37,090 nt of DNA from Pseudanabaena sp. M53BS1SP1A06MG (GCA_020404105.1 JADBWH010000113.1:1-37090), one strand, 5' to 3'; shown: positions 15,251-23,645, numbered from the stretch's first letter. A program made the numbers and translations. Notes: generated from the sequence alone by a model not told the origin.

Positions 15251-16630
15251 ATGCAAGTTTCTGATCAGCCTAACTCTAATAACCTCTTGCCTAATTTGCT
15301 TACTTCTCTAAACCCAATAAGTTCAGAAACATTTGACAGCAAGAACCCTCCTAGCCCTGAACTAATTGATGCCTGTGTGCATTGCGGTTTCTGTCTATCC
15401 ACTTGTCCCAGTTATCGCATTATCGGCAAAGAGACGGATTCACCAAGGGGAAGAATCTACTTGATGGATGGAATTAATGAAGGTGATATTCCCTTATCTC
15501 CTGCGATCGCTCAGCATTTTGATACTTGTTTGGGTTGTCTCGCCTGTGTGACTACTTGCCCCTCTGGTGTGCAGTACGACCAGTTGATCGAGTCAACTCG
15601 CGCCCAAGTTGAACGCAACCATCCGCGATCATTACCTGAAAAATTATTACGGAAGTTTATCTTCTCGACATTTCCATATCCCAATCGCCTCCGAGTCTTG
15701 CTTGCACCCCTATTGGCTTATCAAAAATTAGGGTTGCAAAAACTATTACGATCGACAGGTTGGCTAGAAAAATTCCTGCCTCAACAGCTAAAGGCTATGG
15801 AGTCAGTGCTCCCAGACCTTACACCTGAATCCTTTAAAGATAAGCTACCAGAAGTGATTACAGCTAAGGGAGAGAAGCGTTATCGCGTTGGCATGATCCT
15901 AGGCTGTGTGCAACGGATATTTTTACCAGAGGTGAATAATGCGACTGTGCGTGTATTAACGGCGAATGGTTGTGAAGTTGTCATTCCTAAATTGCAAGGC
16001 TGTTGTGGTGCTTTGACTCACCACCAAGGACAGGAAGCCCAAACTCTAGAACTAGCGAAGCAAACTATTGATACCTTTGCGAATCTCAATCTGGATGCAG
16101 TACTCATTAATGCTTCGGGCTGTGGTCATACGCTCAAGGAATATGGACATATTCTCAAAGATGATCGCCAATATGCAGCAAAGGCAAAGGAGTTCTCTAG
16201 CAAGGTTAAGGATGTACAGGAATTTCTCGATCATGTGGGCTTAACTGCTAAGTTGTCCCCATTGCAAGATCAACCTTTAGCGATCGCCTATCAAGATGCT
16301 TGTCATATGCTGCATGGACAAAAGATCAGTCTGGAACCTCGCCGCCTCTTGCGCCAAATTCCCAATGTTCAGTTAAGAGAGTCTATTGATGCTTCGCTCT
16401 GCTGTGGTAGTGCAGGAATTTATAATATTTTGCAGCCAGAGGTTGGGCATGAGTTGGGAGAAATGAAAGTGACAAATCTGACTGATACTGGCGCTGAGGT
16501 GATTGCATCAGCAAATGTGGGATGTATTACCCAAATTCGCAAGCATTTAAAGTTGCAAAATAAAAATGTTCTGCTCATGCACCCAATGGAGCTTTTAGAC
16601 TACTCTATTCAAGGTAAACGTCTAAATTAA
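15251..16630 (+). CDS. glcF: Glycolate oxidase/dehydrogenase iron-sulfur subunit GlcF
   Basis: A 459-residue electron-transfer subunit. Two 4Fe-4S motifs lie near residues 40-53 (CVHCGFCLSTCP) and 92-103 (CLGCLACVTTCP). Two CCG domains follow, with GCCGALTHHQG near residue 249 and LCCGSAGIYNI near 380, as in heterodisulfide-reductase-like subunits. It passes electrons from the flavin subunits to the quinone pool at the membrane. Length and motif order are standard. The ATG is the first in frame. A hairpin-forming family IV repeat follows the stop. Confidence 0.93.
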   Translation: MQVSDQPNSNNLLPNLLTSLNPISSETFDSKNPPSPELIDACVHCGFCLSTCPSYRIIGKETDSPRGRIYLMDGINEGDIPLSPAIAQHFDTCLGCLACVTTCPSGVQYDQLIESTRAQVERNHPRSLPEKLLRKFIFSTFPYPNRLRVLLAPLLAYQKLGLQKLLRSTGWLEKFLPQQLKAMESVLPDLTPESFKDKLPEVITAKGEKRYRVGMILGCVQRIFLPEVNNATVRVLTANGCEVVIPKLQGCCGALTHHQGQEAQTLELAKQTIDTFANLNLDAVLINASGCGHTLKEYGHILKDDRQYAAKAKEFSSKVKDVQEFLDHVGLTAKLSPLQDQPLAIAYQDACHMLHGQKISLEPRRLLRQIPNVQLRESIDASLCCGSAGIYNILQPEVGHELGEMKVTNLTDTGAEVIASANVGCITQIRKHLKLQNKNVLLMHPMELLDYSIQGKRLN

Positions 16631-16653
16631 GACATTTACCTTCTGTCTATTGC

Positions 16654-16725
16654 TAAGTAGCACAGCATAATTAAAACCCCAAACCAGAGAGTGGGTCGCC
16701 GACTCTCTCGTTTGGGGTTACTTAA
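16654..16725. repeat. Family IV palindromic repeat (copy 2), hairpin after glcF
   Basis: TAAGTAGC, then CATAATTAAAAC, then a core palindrome (16675-16692 with 16702-16719, 18 bp, one mismatch, arms AACCCCAAAC... and ...GTTTGGGGTT), closing with GTTACTTAA. It lies 24 bases after the glcF stop and may end its transcript. Confidence 0.7.
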
Positions 16726-16757
16726 GTCTTTTTCCTATTAATATCAGTTCGATAAAT

Positions 16758-16883
16758 TCATTTGCCATTAAGCATCTCAATCATTAAACGAATATTTTTA
16801 GATTGAACTTGGGCTGTAACAGACTGAACTTTAACTGATTCAGCCTGTGCTTTTGCTGTACTAGCATAGCGATCATATGAAAA
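16758..16883 (-). pseudogene. Orphan C-terminal coding remnant
   Basis: On the minus strand an open stretch without a usable start reads YDRYASTAKAQAESVKVQSV, then TAQVQSKNIRLMIEML, ending at a stop complementary to 16758-16760. It has the look of a helical protein tail (Ala/Gln/Ser-rich) but no upstream part remains, since a stop lies just before it at 16884-16886. The family is not recognised. It may be the end of a decayed gene, or chance. Confidence 0.3.
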
Positions 16884-16987
16884 TCACTAGGTCTTAACTG
16901 GGTATCCCTTTATTCTAGCTAAAGATGAAAAGTACGATCTATAGAGAGAGGTTATAGAGGGCTTGGGTAAGATTGAGTCAAAATAAA

Positions 16988-18178
16988 TTAACGAATGTAC
17001 TCTTTTAAAACACTATTGCGGTTTGGATGGCGCAACTTGCGGAGAGCTTTCGCTTCGATTTGGCGGATACGTTCACGGGTAACGTTAAAGATTTGTCCAA
17101 TTTCTTCAAGAGTCTTCATCCGACCATCGTCTAAGCCATAGCGCAGTCGTAAAACATCACGTTCTCTGGGGCTAAGGGTTCCCAATACGCTTTCAAGATC
17201 TTCGCGCAAGAGGCTCTTAGCAACTTGGTCGTCAGGAGTTTCACCTTCAGACTCGATAAAGTCACCAAGACGAGAATCTTCTTCCTTACCGATGGGAGTT
17301 TCAAGGGAGATTGGCAACTGGGCAGACTTAGCGATAAAGCGGAGCTTTTCGATCGTCATCTCCATACGAGTAGCAATTTCTTCCTCGGTAGGCTTACGTC
17401 CCATCTCTTGAGAAAGCAACTTAGTTGTTTTCTTAATTCTCGAAATAGTCTCGTAAAGGTGGACGGGAAGACGAATAGTACGTGATTGATCGGCGATCGC
17501 ACGGGTAATTGCCTGACGAATCCACCATGTCGCATAGGTCGAGAATTTGTAACCCTTTTCATGGTCAAACTTCTCGGCGGCCCGGATCAAACCTAAACTG
17601 CCCTCTTGGATCAAATCTTGGAAGGACAAGCCCCGATTCATATATTTTTTGGCGATCGATACCACTAGACGTAGGTTTGATTGCACCATTTTGTCTTTAG
17701 CGCGGCGACCAGAGTGGAGACGTTTGCGAAACTCACCAATGGGCATCCCCATCTTGACAGCCCAATCTGGCTCTCTGACATCATCTGGATGGCAATCTAT
17801 TTCATTCGCAATCTCTTCACGCTTTAGCTCTAGCTCCAGCAGATCGGCAATTTTACGTGCTAGCTCAATTTCTTCATCAGCCCTAAGCAGTCTAATACGA
17901 CCAATCTCTTGCAAATAAAGACGAATTGAGTCTTCAGTAAAATGCTTTTTCTTCGTTTGACTAGCTCGTTTTGTCTTTGTCCCCTTTAATTTACTAGCTT
18001 TATCGGGATCATCATCAAGGTCTGGATCTTCATCTGAATCATCAAGTAAGTCATCCTTGTCAAGATCAATATCATCATCTAAATCTTCAAGGTCTTCTTC
18101 AATTTCATCAAGATTTGCACCAAGTTTGCCAATAGGTAACTTGATATCAATAGGTAGGTCGATGGCTGCTTTGCTCAT
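16988..18178 (-). CDS. sigA: Primary RNA polymerase sigma factor (SigA, group 1)
   Basis: A 396-residue principal sigma factor. After a very acidic N-terminus (residues about 25-60, Asp/Glu-rich) and a basic [14 protein letters not shown] patch, region 1.2 begins at [15 protein letters not shown]. Region 2 has [31 protein letters not shown] and the -10/melting helix [14 protein letters not shown]. Region 3 has [13 protein letters not shown]. Region 4 has [15 protein letters not shown] and the -35-binding helix [18 protein letters not shown]. The full set of regions and the HPNRN tail mark it as the group 1 factor. It is monocistronic with a long upstream gap. Confidence 0.95.
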   Translation of the reverse strand: MSKAAIDLPIDIKLPIGKLGANLDEIEEDLEDLDDDIDLDKDDLLDDSDEDPDLDDDPDKASKLKGTKTKRASQTKKKHFTEDSIRLYLQEIGRIRLLRADEEIELARKIADLLELELKREEIANEIDCHPDDVREPDWAVKMGMPIGEFRKRLHSGRRAKDKMVQSNLRLVVSIAKKYMNRGLSFQDLIQEGSLGLIRAAEKFDHEKGYKFSTYATWWIRQAITRAIADQSRTIRLPVHLYETISRIKKTTKLLSQEMGRKPTEEEIATRMEMTIEKLRFIAKSAQLPISLETPIGKEEDSRLGDFIESEGETPDDQVAKSLLREDLESVLGTLSPRERDVLRLRYGLDDGRMKTLEEIGQIFNVTRERIRQIEAKALRKLRHPNRNSVLKEYIR

Positions 18179-18711
18179 GCCAGATTCCTCAGATCCATAC
18201 TGTCTAAAACTTTTGTCTAGGGGGATTTACATCTAGATGATTGTAGCTTGACAAACACAAAAATAGTGGTTGAAGCTACTCAGAATGTTATCTGACTAGT
18301 GTAATTCCTACTTTTATATTTATAGTCTAACGATGCTTTGTTTACTTTTGAAAAAATTTTAGTCATTAGCAAGTAAATTTATGATCATGGGGCTTTACAG
18401 CGCTTTGCGCTTATTCAAAAATATTTCTGTACTACTCAAAGCCTCAATAGGCTTTAATGCCAGACCCTATAGAATGTGAAGATCTTTGTAAGTAATGCTT
18501 AGTCGACTTTTCAAAAACCTCTCTAGCTTTTAACTTAGCACAATGCATAGCAGTCCAAAATCATTTGTAAATTTTTGGGTTTGAGGAAGCTCAAAGGAGC
18601 GCGCTACCTCAAACCATTTAGGATAGATATATGCAAAGCTACTTATTTTCTATGAATAACCATTTTTGCGAAAAAACGGATACATTTATTAAGTATTATT
18701 AATTTTTGATT
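18179..18711. other. 533-base gap between sigA and the DUF2854 gene (divergent promoters)
   Basis: No gene is seen. It must hold the sigA promoter or promoters and those of the DUF2854 gene, but no -35/-10 pair is clear enough to name. It contains the shortened family III repeat (18395-18458) and a 9-bp stem GGTTTGAGG/CCTCAAACC (18578-18586 with 18607-18615). Confidence 0.4.
18395..18458. repeat. Family III repeat, internally deleted (64 bp)
   Basis: TTACAGCGCTTTGCGCTTA runs straight into TTCAAAAATATTTCTGTACT, then ACTCAAAGCCTCAAT and GGCTTTAAT. Compared with 13617-13727 it lacks the hairpin's left arm and loop (about 46 bases), so it can no longer form the main stem. Confidence 0.75.
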
Positions 18712-19278
18712 ATGCTTAAGTTTAATAAAATATCCCTTGCTTCAATTGGATTGTTTGTCGGTGGTATGCTCTTTGTCGTTGGTTTTTGGGCTTATTCAAA
18801 GGGAAACTCAACTTTAAATCTCGTTGGGTTTTTCTATGGGTTCCCAATTCTCTTAGGGGGATTTGCTTTTAAATCATCAGAGGTTGCACCAGTGCCTGTA
18901 ATCGTGCCTGAATCTGAGGAGGTATTAGCGTTACGTAAGTTGCAAGAGACATCAACCCAGAAGCAATTACGCAAAGATGTCACTCGCTACCGTTATGGAA
19001 TTAAGGCTCATTTAGATGAAGTTTTAGAAAAATTAGGAATGCGTCCGACCGATGAAGAGCGTCCCGTTTTAATCGGTATCTATGAGGAAATTTCTCAGGC
19101 TGAAGAAACTAAGGGTGCGTATAGTCTAGTTTTGCGGTTCCAATCACCCTTAATGGGCTTTGATGTTTGGCAACAAAAACAAGATAAGTTAACACGATTT
19201 TTTGGTCCTGGAATAGTAGCCGTTGTCTCTGAACTCGCCAATAAGGAAGTGGATTTACGTTTAATTTCTCAGAATTAG
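18712..19278 (+). CDS. DUF2854 membrane protein (thylakoid-type, unknown function)
   Basis: A conserved cyanobacterial/plant-type protein of unknown role. Two adjacent hydrophobic segments (residues about 8-26, IGLFVGGMLFVVGFWAY; and about 38-53, VGFFYGFPILLGGFAF) are followed by a soluble domain with LRKDVTRYRYGIKAHLDEVL and LGMRPTDEERPVL, matching the DUF2854 pattern. The ATG at 18712 is preferred; a TTG two codons earlier is possible. The next gene starts 49 bases later on the same strand, so co-transcription is likely. Confidence 0.75.
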   Translation: MLKFNKISLASIGLFVGGMLFVVGFWAYSKGNSTLNLVGFFYGFPILLGGFAFKSSEVAPVPVIVPESEEVLALRKLQETSTQKQLRKDVTRYRYGIKAHLDEVLEKLGMRPTDEERPVLIGIYEEISQAEETKGAYSLVLRFQSPLMGFDVWQQKQDKLTRFFGPGIVAVVSELANKEVDLRLISQN

Positions 19279-19327
19279 CGATTAGCTTTTAGCGATTCAA
19301 TTACCAATCATCAAAGCAACCAGACTA

Positions 19328-19906
19328 ATGAGTTTAGTATCTTTAGCCGCTTTAATCGCAGGTGTAAGATCAGGGCAATTGGTTAGCTTTCCAACTGACA
19401 CTGTACCTGCTCTAGCCATACGACCCGATCGCAGTGCTGATATTTTTACCCTCAAAGAGCGATCGCCTGATAAGCCGTTAATTTTGATGGCATCGAGTTG
19501 GCAGGAATTTTTACCCTTTATTGATATTGGGCATCCTGCTTTAGAAATTTGGCAACAATCTGCTGAGAAATATTTTCCAGGAGCCGTAACTCTGGTTTTG
19601 CCTGCTAGCGATCGCGGCGCGAAGTTAAATCAAGGTTTTACAACCCTTGGCATCAGAATTCCTGATAGTAAAGTTGCGATCGCGATTTTGCAGCAAACAG
19701 GAGCTTTGCTGACTACTAGTGCTAACAAGAGTAATCAGCCACCACTAAGGAAAATGCGAGATATATCTAACGCTTTCCCTAGGGTATTGACTTTAGGTGA
19801 TGGGATCGATATTGATGAGCCACTAGGCAGTGGTTTGCCATCAACAGTTGTGGAATGGACAGCAGAAAATTGGTTAGTCCGTCGGCAAGGAGCAATCAAG
19901 TTTTAA
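19328..19906 (+). CDS. tsaC: YrdC/Sua5-family protein, probable threonylcarbamoyl-AMP synthase
   Basis: A 192-residue YrdC-like domain protein. The family makes threonylcarbamoyl-AMP from Thr, bicarbonate and ATP for the t6A37 modification of ANN-decoding tRNAs. VSFPTDTVPALAIRP at the start, the K-x-R-S motif LKERSPDKPLILM, and the later TTSANKSNQPP (S-x-N) are the nucleotide- and substrate-binding motifs. The length fits a stand-alone TsaC rather than the longer Sua5. A YciO-type paralogue cannot be ruled out, so the symbol is provisional. Confidence 0.8.
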   Translation: MSLVSLAALIAGVRSGQLVSFPTDTVPALAIRPDRSADIFTLKERSPDKPLILMASSWQEFLPFIDIGHPALEIWQQSAEKYFPGAVTLVLPASDRGAKLNQGFTTLGIRIPDSKVAIAILQQTGALLTTSANKSNQPPLRKMRDISNAFPRVLTLGDGIDIDEPLGSGLPSTVVEWTAENWLVRRQGAIKF

Positions 19907-19933
19907 AAAGGTGACGCTTAGCGTCACCTTTTT
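19905..19933. terminator. Bidirectional terminator between tsaC and the peptidoglycan-binding gene
   Basis: AAAAAGGTGACGC and GCGTCACCTTTTT form a 13-bp perfect stem with a TTA loop, with T tracts on both strands. It overlaps the stop codons of both convergent genes. Confidence 0.88.
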
Positions 19934-21236
19934 AGGCTTGCCAATCACGTGAGAACTTCTCTAACTGAGCAGAGGTCAATTCCTTTTCTAGCCATTGCAA
20001 AGCCGTAACTTGACTCGGAAATTGATGGCTGTTGTAGTCTTGGAAAACATCTAGCAACGAAATTGCGATCGCGCTTTGCTCAGAAGCCGTTGACCAACGT
20101 TGAAAAAACTGTTGCAATGAGGATTCAGGAACAGATGCTTGGAGGTTGTCAAGAGCGATTACTTGACTGGGAGTACGTTTATAAACTTTGACGGCATCAG
20201 TGAGATTAAGCAACTGTGGTGTAGTTGTGGTTGGAGTCGGTTGAGTTGGGATAAAGAGCGGATCTGTACCCACAGAGACATTGAGGTTTGCCCAATCTTG
20301 ACGGAACTGATCTAGAGCTTGAGGTAGCAGTTGGTTATGTAACCACTGCAACGCCAGATTTTGGTTCAGCATCTGGCTACTGTTATAGGTACTGAGCGCT
20401 TCCTGTAATGATGGAGCTATATTTACCTGACCAGAAGCAACTTGCCAACGTTGCAGAAATTGCTGCAAGATTTCAGGGGAAATATTGTCTTGTAAGTTAT
20501 TAATTGCCACGGTTTGATTGGGCAACTTAGCACGGCTATAGATATTAGCCGCATCTACTAGACTTATCGCACTCGCAGATGGGATTGAGTTGACAGGAGT
20601 GGTGTCAGTGTTAGTCCCTGTGGTTGCAGGCACAAAGACTGAAGATGGTGTTGTCGGTTTTGCGGCTGGGGGATTTGGTGATGGCGAGGGTGTAGGTGTT
20701 TGGGTTGCCACTGGTGGACGCACAATCAATACATCTGTTGGCGGCGTAGCTGTCGGCTGGGGAGTAACATCAGCGATCGCAGGTGCTTGTAATTTTTGCC
20801 ATGTTTGCACACCTACCTTACCATCAACCGTTAAACCATTTGCTCGCTGAAAGGCGATGATCGCATCCCTTGTCCCAGCACCAAAATCACCATCAATGCG
20901 TCCTTGGTAATAGCCCTTTGTCTTGAGGAGTTGTTGAGCTTGAGCCACAGATTGTCCCTGAGAGCCAAGCGATAGGGTTGGTAAGGTTTTGGACACGGAA
21001 GTAGTTGGCGGATTACTGGGGGATGAACTAGTTTCTTGCAGTTTTGCCCAACTAGCCTTGCCCACAATACCATCAGCAGTTAGCCCATTAGCTTTTTGGA
21101 ATTTTAAAACAGCATTGGCAGTACCCACCCCAAAATCACCGTCAATTTTACCAATATAAAATCCCTTAGCTTGGAGCAGTTGCTGCAATTCAACTACCGC
21201 GTTACCCTTGCTACCTTGTCTTAATGTTGCGTCCAT
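19932..21236 (-). CDS. Peptidoglycan-binding protein with four novel C-terminal repeats
   Basis: 434 residues. Two PG_binding_1 domains lie at about residues 4-67 and 88-150 (DGDFGVGTANAVLKFQKANG and DGDFGAGTRDAIIAFQRANG). A Pro/Thr-rich linker (about 155-225) follows. The last 200 residues contain four copies of an unfamiliar repeat of about 35 residues: a Tyr, then Q-x-x-A-(I/L)-x-x-L, then a stretch ending in (L/F)xxFxxxW, for example LPNQTVAINNLQ ... LQQFLQRW. No signal peptide is visible and an in-frame stop lies just upstream, so export is unexplained. It lies 41 bases after the 205-residue secreted protein gene. Confidence 0.82.
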   Translation of the reverse strand: MDATLRQGSKGNAVVELQQLLQAKGFYIGKIDGDFGVGTANAVLKFQKANGLTADGIVGKASWAKLQETSSSPSNPPTTSVSKTLPTLSLGSQGQSVAQAQQLLKTKGYYQGRIDGDFGAGTRDAIIAFQRANGLTVDGKVGVQTWQKLQAPAIADVTPQPTATPPTDVLIVRPPVATQTPTPSPSPNPPAAKPTTPSSVFVPATTGTNTDTTPVNSIPSASAISLVDAANIYSRAKLPNQTVAINNLQDNISPEILQQFLQRWQVASGQVNIAPSLQEALSTYNSSQMLNQNLALQWLHNQLLPQALDQFRQDWANLNVSVGTDPLFIPTQPTPTTTTPQLLNLTDAVKVYKRTPSQVIALDNLQASVPESSLQQFFQRWSTASEQSAIAISLLDVFQDYNSHQFPSQVTALQWLEKELTSAQLEKFSRDWQA

Positions 21237-21277
21237 AATTAGCCTGATTTTCTCAAATTAATAATTCGCGTTTGCTT

Positions 21278-21895
21278 TTAAAAATAAAGCACACGGGCAT
21301 CTAGTCCCTGCGATCGCAAGAAATGTTTCAAGGATTCGGCCGCATCACGATTGCTATACCCACCAGCATAAATGTAGTCACCTTGAACTGACTTGGAAAC
21401 AAATGCTTGGGGAATTAATCTCTGTACCTGAGCTAAAGTGCTCAACCCTCCTGAACTGATAGGAACTGCTGTCACATAGCGATACTTTGCCAAGTTATCT
21501 CCATTCGATAGATTTGTAGGAAGATAGGTTGGCAAGGTCACATAGGATGAATTAGTTGTTGGAAGGGGTTGAACATTTAGGGCTGTTGTATAAGTTTGTT
21601 GAGCCGCGACACCACGCCTTTGTAGCTCTCTGGTAACATAATCGGCAGTGGGCGCATCAAAAGCACCTGCAATGATTACTGTCTGTCCATTGACTGAGGC
21701 AACTACAGGATTTGTGACTACTTGCCTTGCAATATTTAGGGTTACAGGATTATAGCCTGTGATGTAAACAAGATTATTTCTCAGTTGAGCATTAGCATTC
21801 GCGATCGCTAAGTTCCATAATCCTAAGCTAGCGATCATGAACCCCAAAGCTTTCTGAGTCCAGTCGGGCATTTTCATCATTTTTAACCATTTCAC
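21278..21895 (-). CDS. Exported SPOR-like protein of unknown function
   Basis: 205 residues. The N-terminus is basic (MKWLKMMKMPDWTQK) and leads into a hydrophobic stretch (ALGFMIASLGLWNLAIANAN) with likely signal peptidase cleavage after ANA. The mature part has two related segments resembling SPOR folds: VVASVNGQTVIIAGAFDAPT with ADYVTRELQRRG, and VSKSVQGDYIYAGGYSNRD with AESLKHFLRSQG. SPOR domains bind denuded peptidoglycan. The call is by pattern, not by a confident family match. The next gene downstream encodes the peptidoglycan-binding protein, so the pair probably works at the cell wall. Confidence 0.6.
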   Translation of the reverse strand: MKWLKMMKMPDWTQKALGFMIASLGLWNLAIANANAQLRNNLVYITGYNPVTLNIARQVVTNPVVASVNGQTVIIAGAFDAPTADYVTRELQRRGVAAQQTYTTALNVQPLPTTNSSYVTLPTYLPTNLSNGDNLAKYRYVTAVPISSGGLSTLAQVQRLIPQAFVSKSVQGDYIYAGGYSNRDAAESLKHFLRSQGLDARVLYF

Positions 21896-21970
21896 CCTAA
21901 AACAACTTAATTGTTCTGAAACCTAAATTAATTCTATAGCAATCCTTTGATAATTTTTTCGCCCAGTATT

Positions 21971-22001
21971 ACGAGTTGTCGCACTTCATACGACAACTCG
22001 T
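21971..22001. repeat. 11-bp perfect hairpin
   Basis: ACGAGTTGTCG and CGACAACTCGT flank a 9-base loop. It abuts the family IV repeat that starts at 22001, upstream of the SPOR-like gene. Confidence 0.6.
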
Positions 22002-22104
22002 AAGTAGCTAGACATAAGTAAACTAAAAACCGAGAGTTTTGTTCCGCCCGCTAAGCGGGCGGAACAAAACTCTAGTTTGGGTTTTAATTAAGTTTAGTTA
22101 CTTA
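22001..22104. repeat. Family IV palindromic repeat (copy 3), after rimI
   Basis: The ends TAAGTAGCTA and TAGTTACTTA enclose a constant arm (GACATAAGTAAAC) and a perfect 19-bp GC-rich stem with arms AGAGTTTTGTTCCGCCCGC and its complement, around a TAA-type loop. The arms match copies 1 and 2 but the core is unrelated to them. It lies 6 bases downstream of the rimI stop. Confidence 0.72.
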
Positions 22105-22110
22105 ATACCT

Positions 22111-22650
22111 TTACAAATTCCATCCCTTGACTAACAGGTTTAAGGAGATTGATTCATGCCAATGATCTAGCAAAATCCCAAATTCAGGCGTATGAATGCC
22201 CTTGCGCCATAACATGAGGGCATCTTCATTAGTAACCTCGTAGTAATTAGGTCTTCTGCCAATTTCTTGAAATCCAAAACTCTGATATAGGGAGATTGCC
22301 ACATGATTGGACTCGCGGACTTCGAGAGTTGTCCATTCCAAATGGCGATCGCGAGCTTTTTTGAGTAATCCCCAGACAATAGCCTTGCCCAGACCTTGAC
22401 CTTGATATTCGGGACGTACTGCTAAAACAGTAATATGTGCTTCCTCCAGAATTGCCCAGAGACAGCCAAAACCAAGTAATTCATGATTTTCCGTAGTTAA
22501 ACCTAATACACAACTACTAGGATTTTCGATTTCACGCTGATAAGCTTCTAAACTCCAAAAATCACCTAGGCACGCACAGTCAATAGCCTTTAACTGCGCT
22601 AAAAATTGTTGATCAATCTCACTTAGATAGATTCGGGTCGATAGACTCAT
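22111..22650 (-). CDS. rimI: GNAT N-acetyltransferase, RimI type
   Basis: 179 residues with a GNAT fold. The acetyl-CoA-binding signature RPEYQGQGLGKAIVWGLL, the preceding ITVLAV strand and the following LEVRESNHVAISLYQSFGF and YEVTNEDALMLWR match RimI, which acetylates the N-terminal Ala of ribosomal protein S18 and possibly others. About 20 residues at the C-terminus extend past the usual end. The gene is divergent from the TauE/SafE gene. Confidence 0.85.
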   Translation of the reverse strand: MSLSTRIYLSEIDQQFLAQLKAIDCACLGDFWSLEAYQREIENPSSCVLGLTTENHELLGFGCLWAILEEAHITVLAVRPEYQGQGLGKAIVWGLLKKARDRHLEWTTLEVRESNHVAISLYQSFGFQEIGRRPNYYEVTNEDALMLWRKGIHTPEFGILLDHWHESISLNLLVKGWNL

Positions 22651-22730
22651 GTGCTGTAATTATCTAAACATTCATAGGATTTGCGGATCAAAATACCGTA
22701 ACTAGCCTGATACCAACGGATTATCGATCA

Positions 22731-23645
22731 ATGTCAGAACTCACGCCAATTGTATATCTCAGTGTGGTTAGCTTTTTTGCTTGGATTGTTAGCACTTTGG
22801 CAGGTGGAGGCAGTCCATTCATTTTAATTCCCCTAGTTAACCTTCTCATGGGAGCTGCCGCCGTACCACCTGTAATCACGATCGGTATGTTTTTTGGTAA
22901 TGCTCACCGAGTTTTACTGTTTTGGCGAGATATTGACTGGGTATTGACTGCTTGGTATGCACCAGGGGCGATCGCAGGCGCAATTTTGGGAGCCTATACC
23001 TTTACCCAAATCCATCTCGACTGGTTGCAAATCGTGATTGCAGTTTTCCTAATTGTGAGTGCTGTTTTATTTGAACTAGAAAAAAGTCCCGAAAAAACTG
23101 TTGCGGAGGATCAGGTAAAACAAATCAAACTAGTCGATGATTCCAAGGAGTTAGAAGAGATTGAAGAACTCATCGAGATCAATCAGCTAGGTGAATTAAG
23201 TGAATTAAGCGCTCTAGAAAAATCAGATTTAATTCCTCAAGAAGTAAAGCCCAAATTTCAACTTCAGGCTTGGCATATTATGCCTGCGGGTTTTATGAAG
23301 GCTTATGTATCGGGTTTAGTTGGCACAACTGGTCCCGTCTTAAATCCCTTTTATCTGGGCTATGGCTTAGTCAAGGAGAAAATGCTTGCAACCAAAGCAA
23401 CTCACATGACGATTATCCATGTCGTAAAAATCATCACCTACGGGGCACTAGCAGCAATGTCTAAGGAGCAAATTGTCGCGGGATTAGCGATAGGTTTAGC
23501 CGCAGTACCTGCAAATTTAATTGGCAAATATCTCCTTAGTCGCATGAGTCCCCAACAGTTCCGTCAAGTAGTTCTTGCTTTTATGGCGATCGGGGGATCG
23601 TGGATGCTCTGGCAACAAAGAGGTTTGTTTTTAAATATCTTGTAG
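22731..23645 (+). CDS. TauE/SafE-family sulfite/sulfonate exporter with acidic central loop
   Basis: 304 residues with about eight membrane segments. The N-terminal half has SFFAWIVSTLAGGGSPFILI and NAHRVLLFWRDIDW. The C-terminal half has AYVSGLVGTTGPVLNPFYL and ATKATHMTIIHVVKI. This family exports sulfite, sulfoacetate or similar anions, but substrates are rarely known. Between the halves (about residues 115-180) lies a hydrophilic Glu-rich loop (KELEEIEELIEINQLGELSE) longer than usual for the family. Its ATG is 81 bases from the divergent rimI start. A truncated relative is suspected at 7533-7685. Confidence 0.87.
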   Translation: MSELTPIVYLSVVSFFAWIVSTLAGGGSPFILIPLVNLLMGAAAVPPVITIGMFFGNAHRVLLFWRDIDWVLTAWYAPGAIAGAILGAYTFTQIHLDWLQIVIAVFLIVSAVLFELEKSPEKTVAEDQVKQIKLVDDSKELEEIEELIEINQLGELSELSALEKSDLIPQEVKPKFQLQAWHIMPAGFMKAYVSGLVGTTGPVLNPFYLGYGLVKEKMLATKATHMTIIHVVKIITYGALAAMSKEQIVAGLAIGLAAVPANLIGKYLLSRMSPQQFRQVVLAFMAIGGSWMLWQQRGLFLNIL

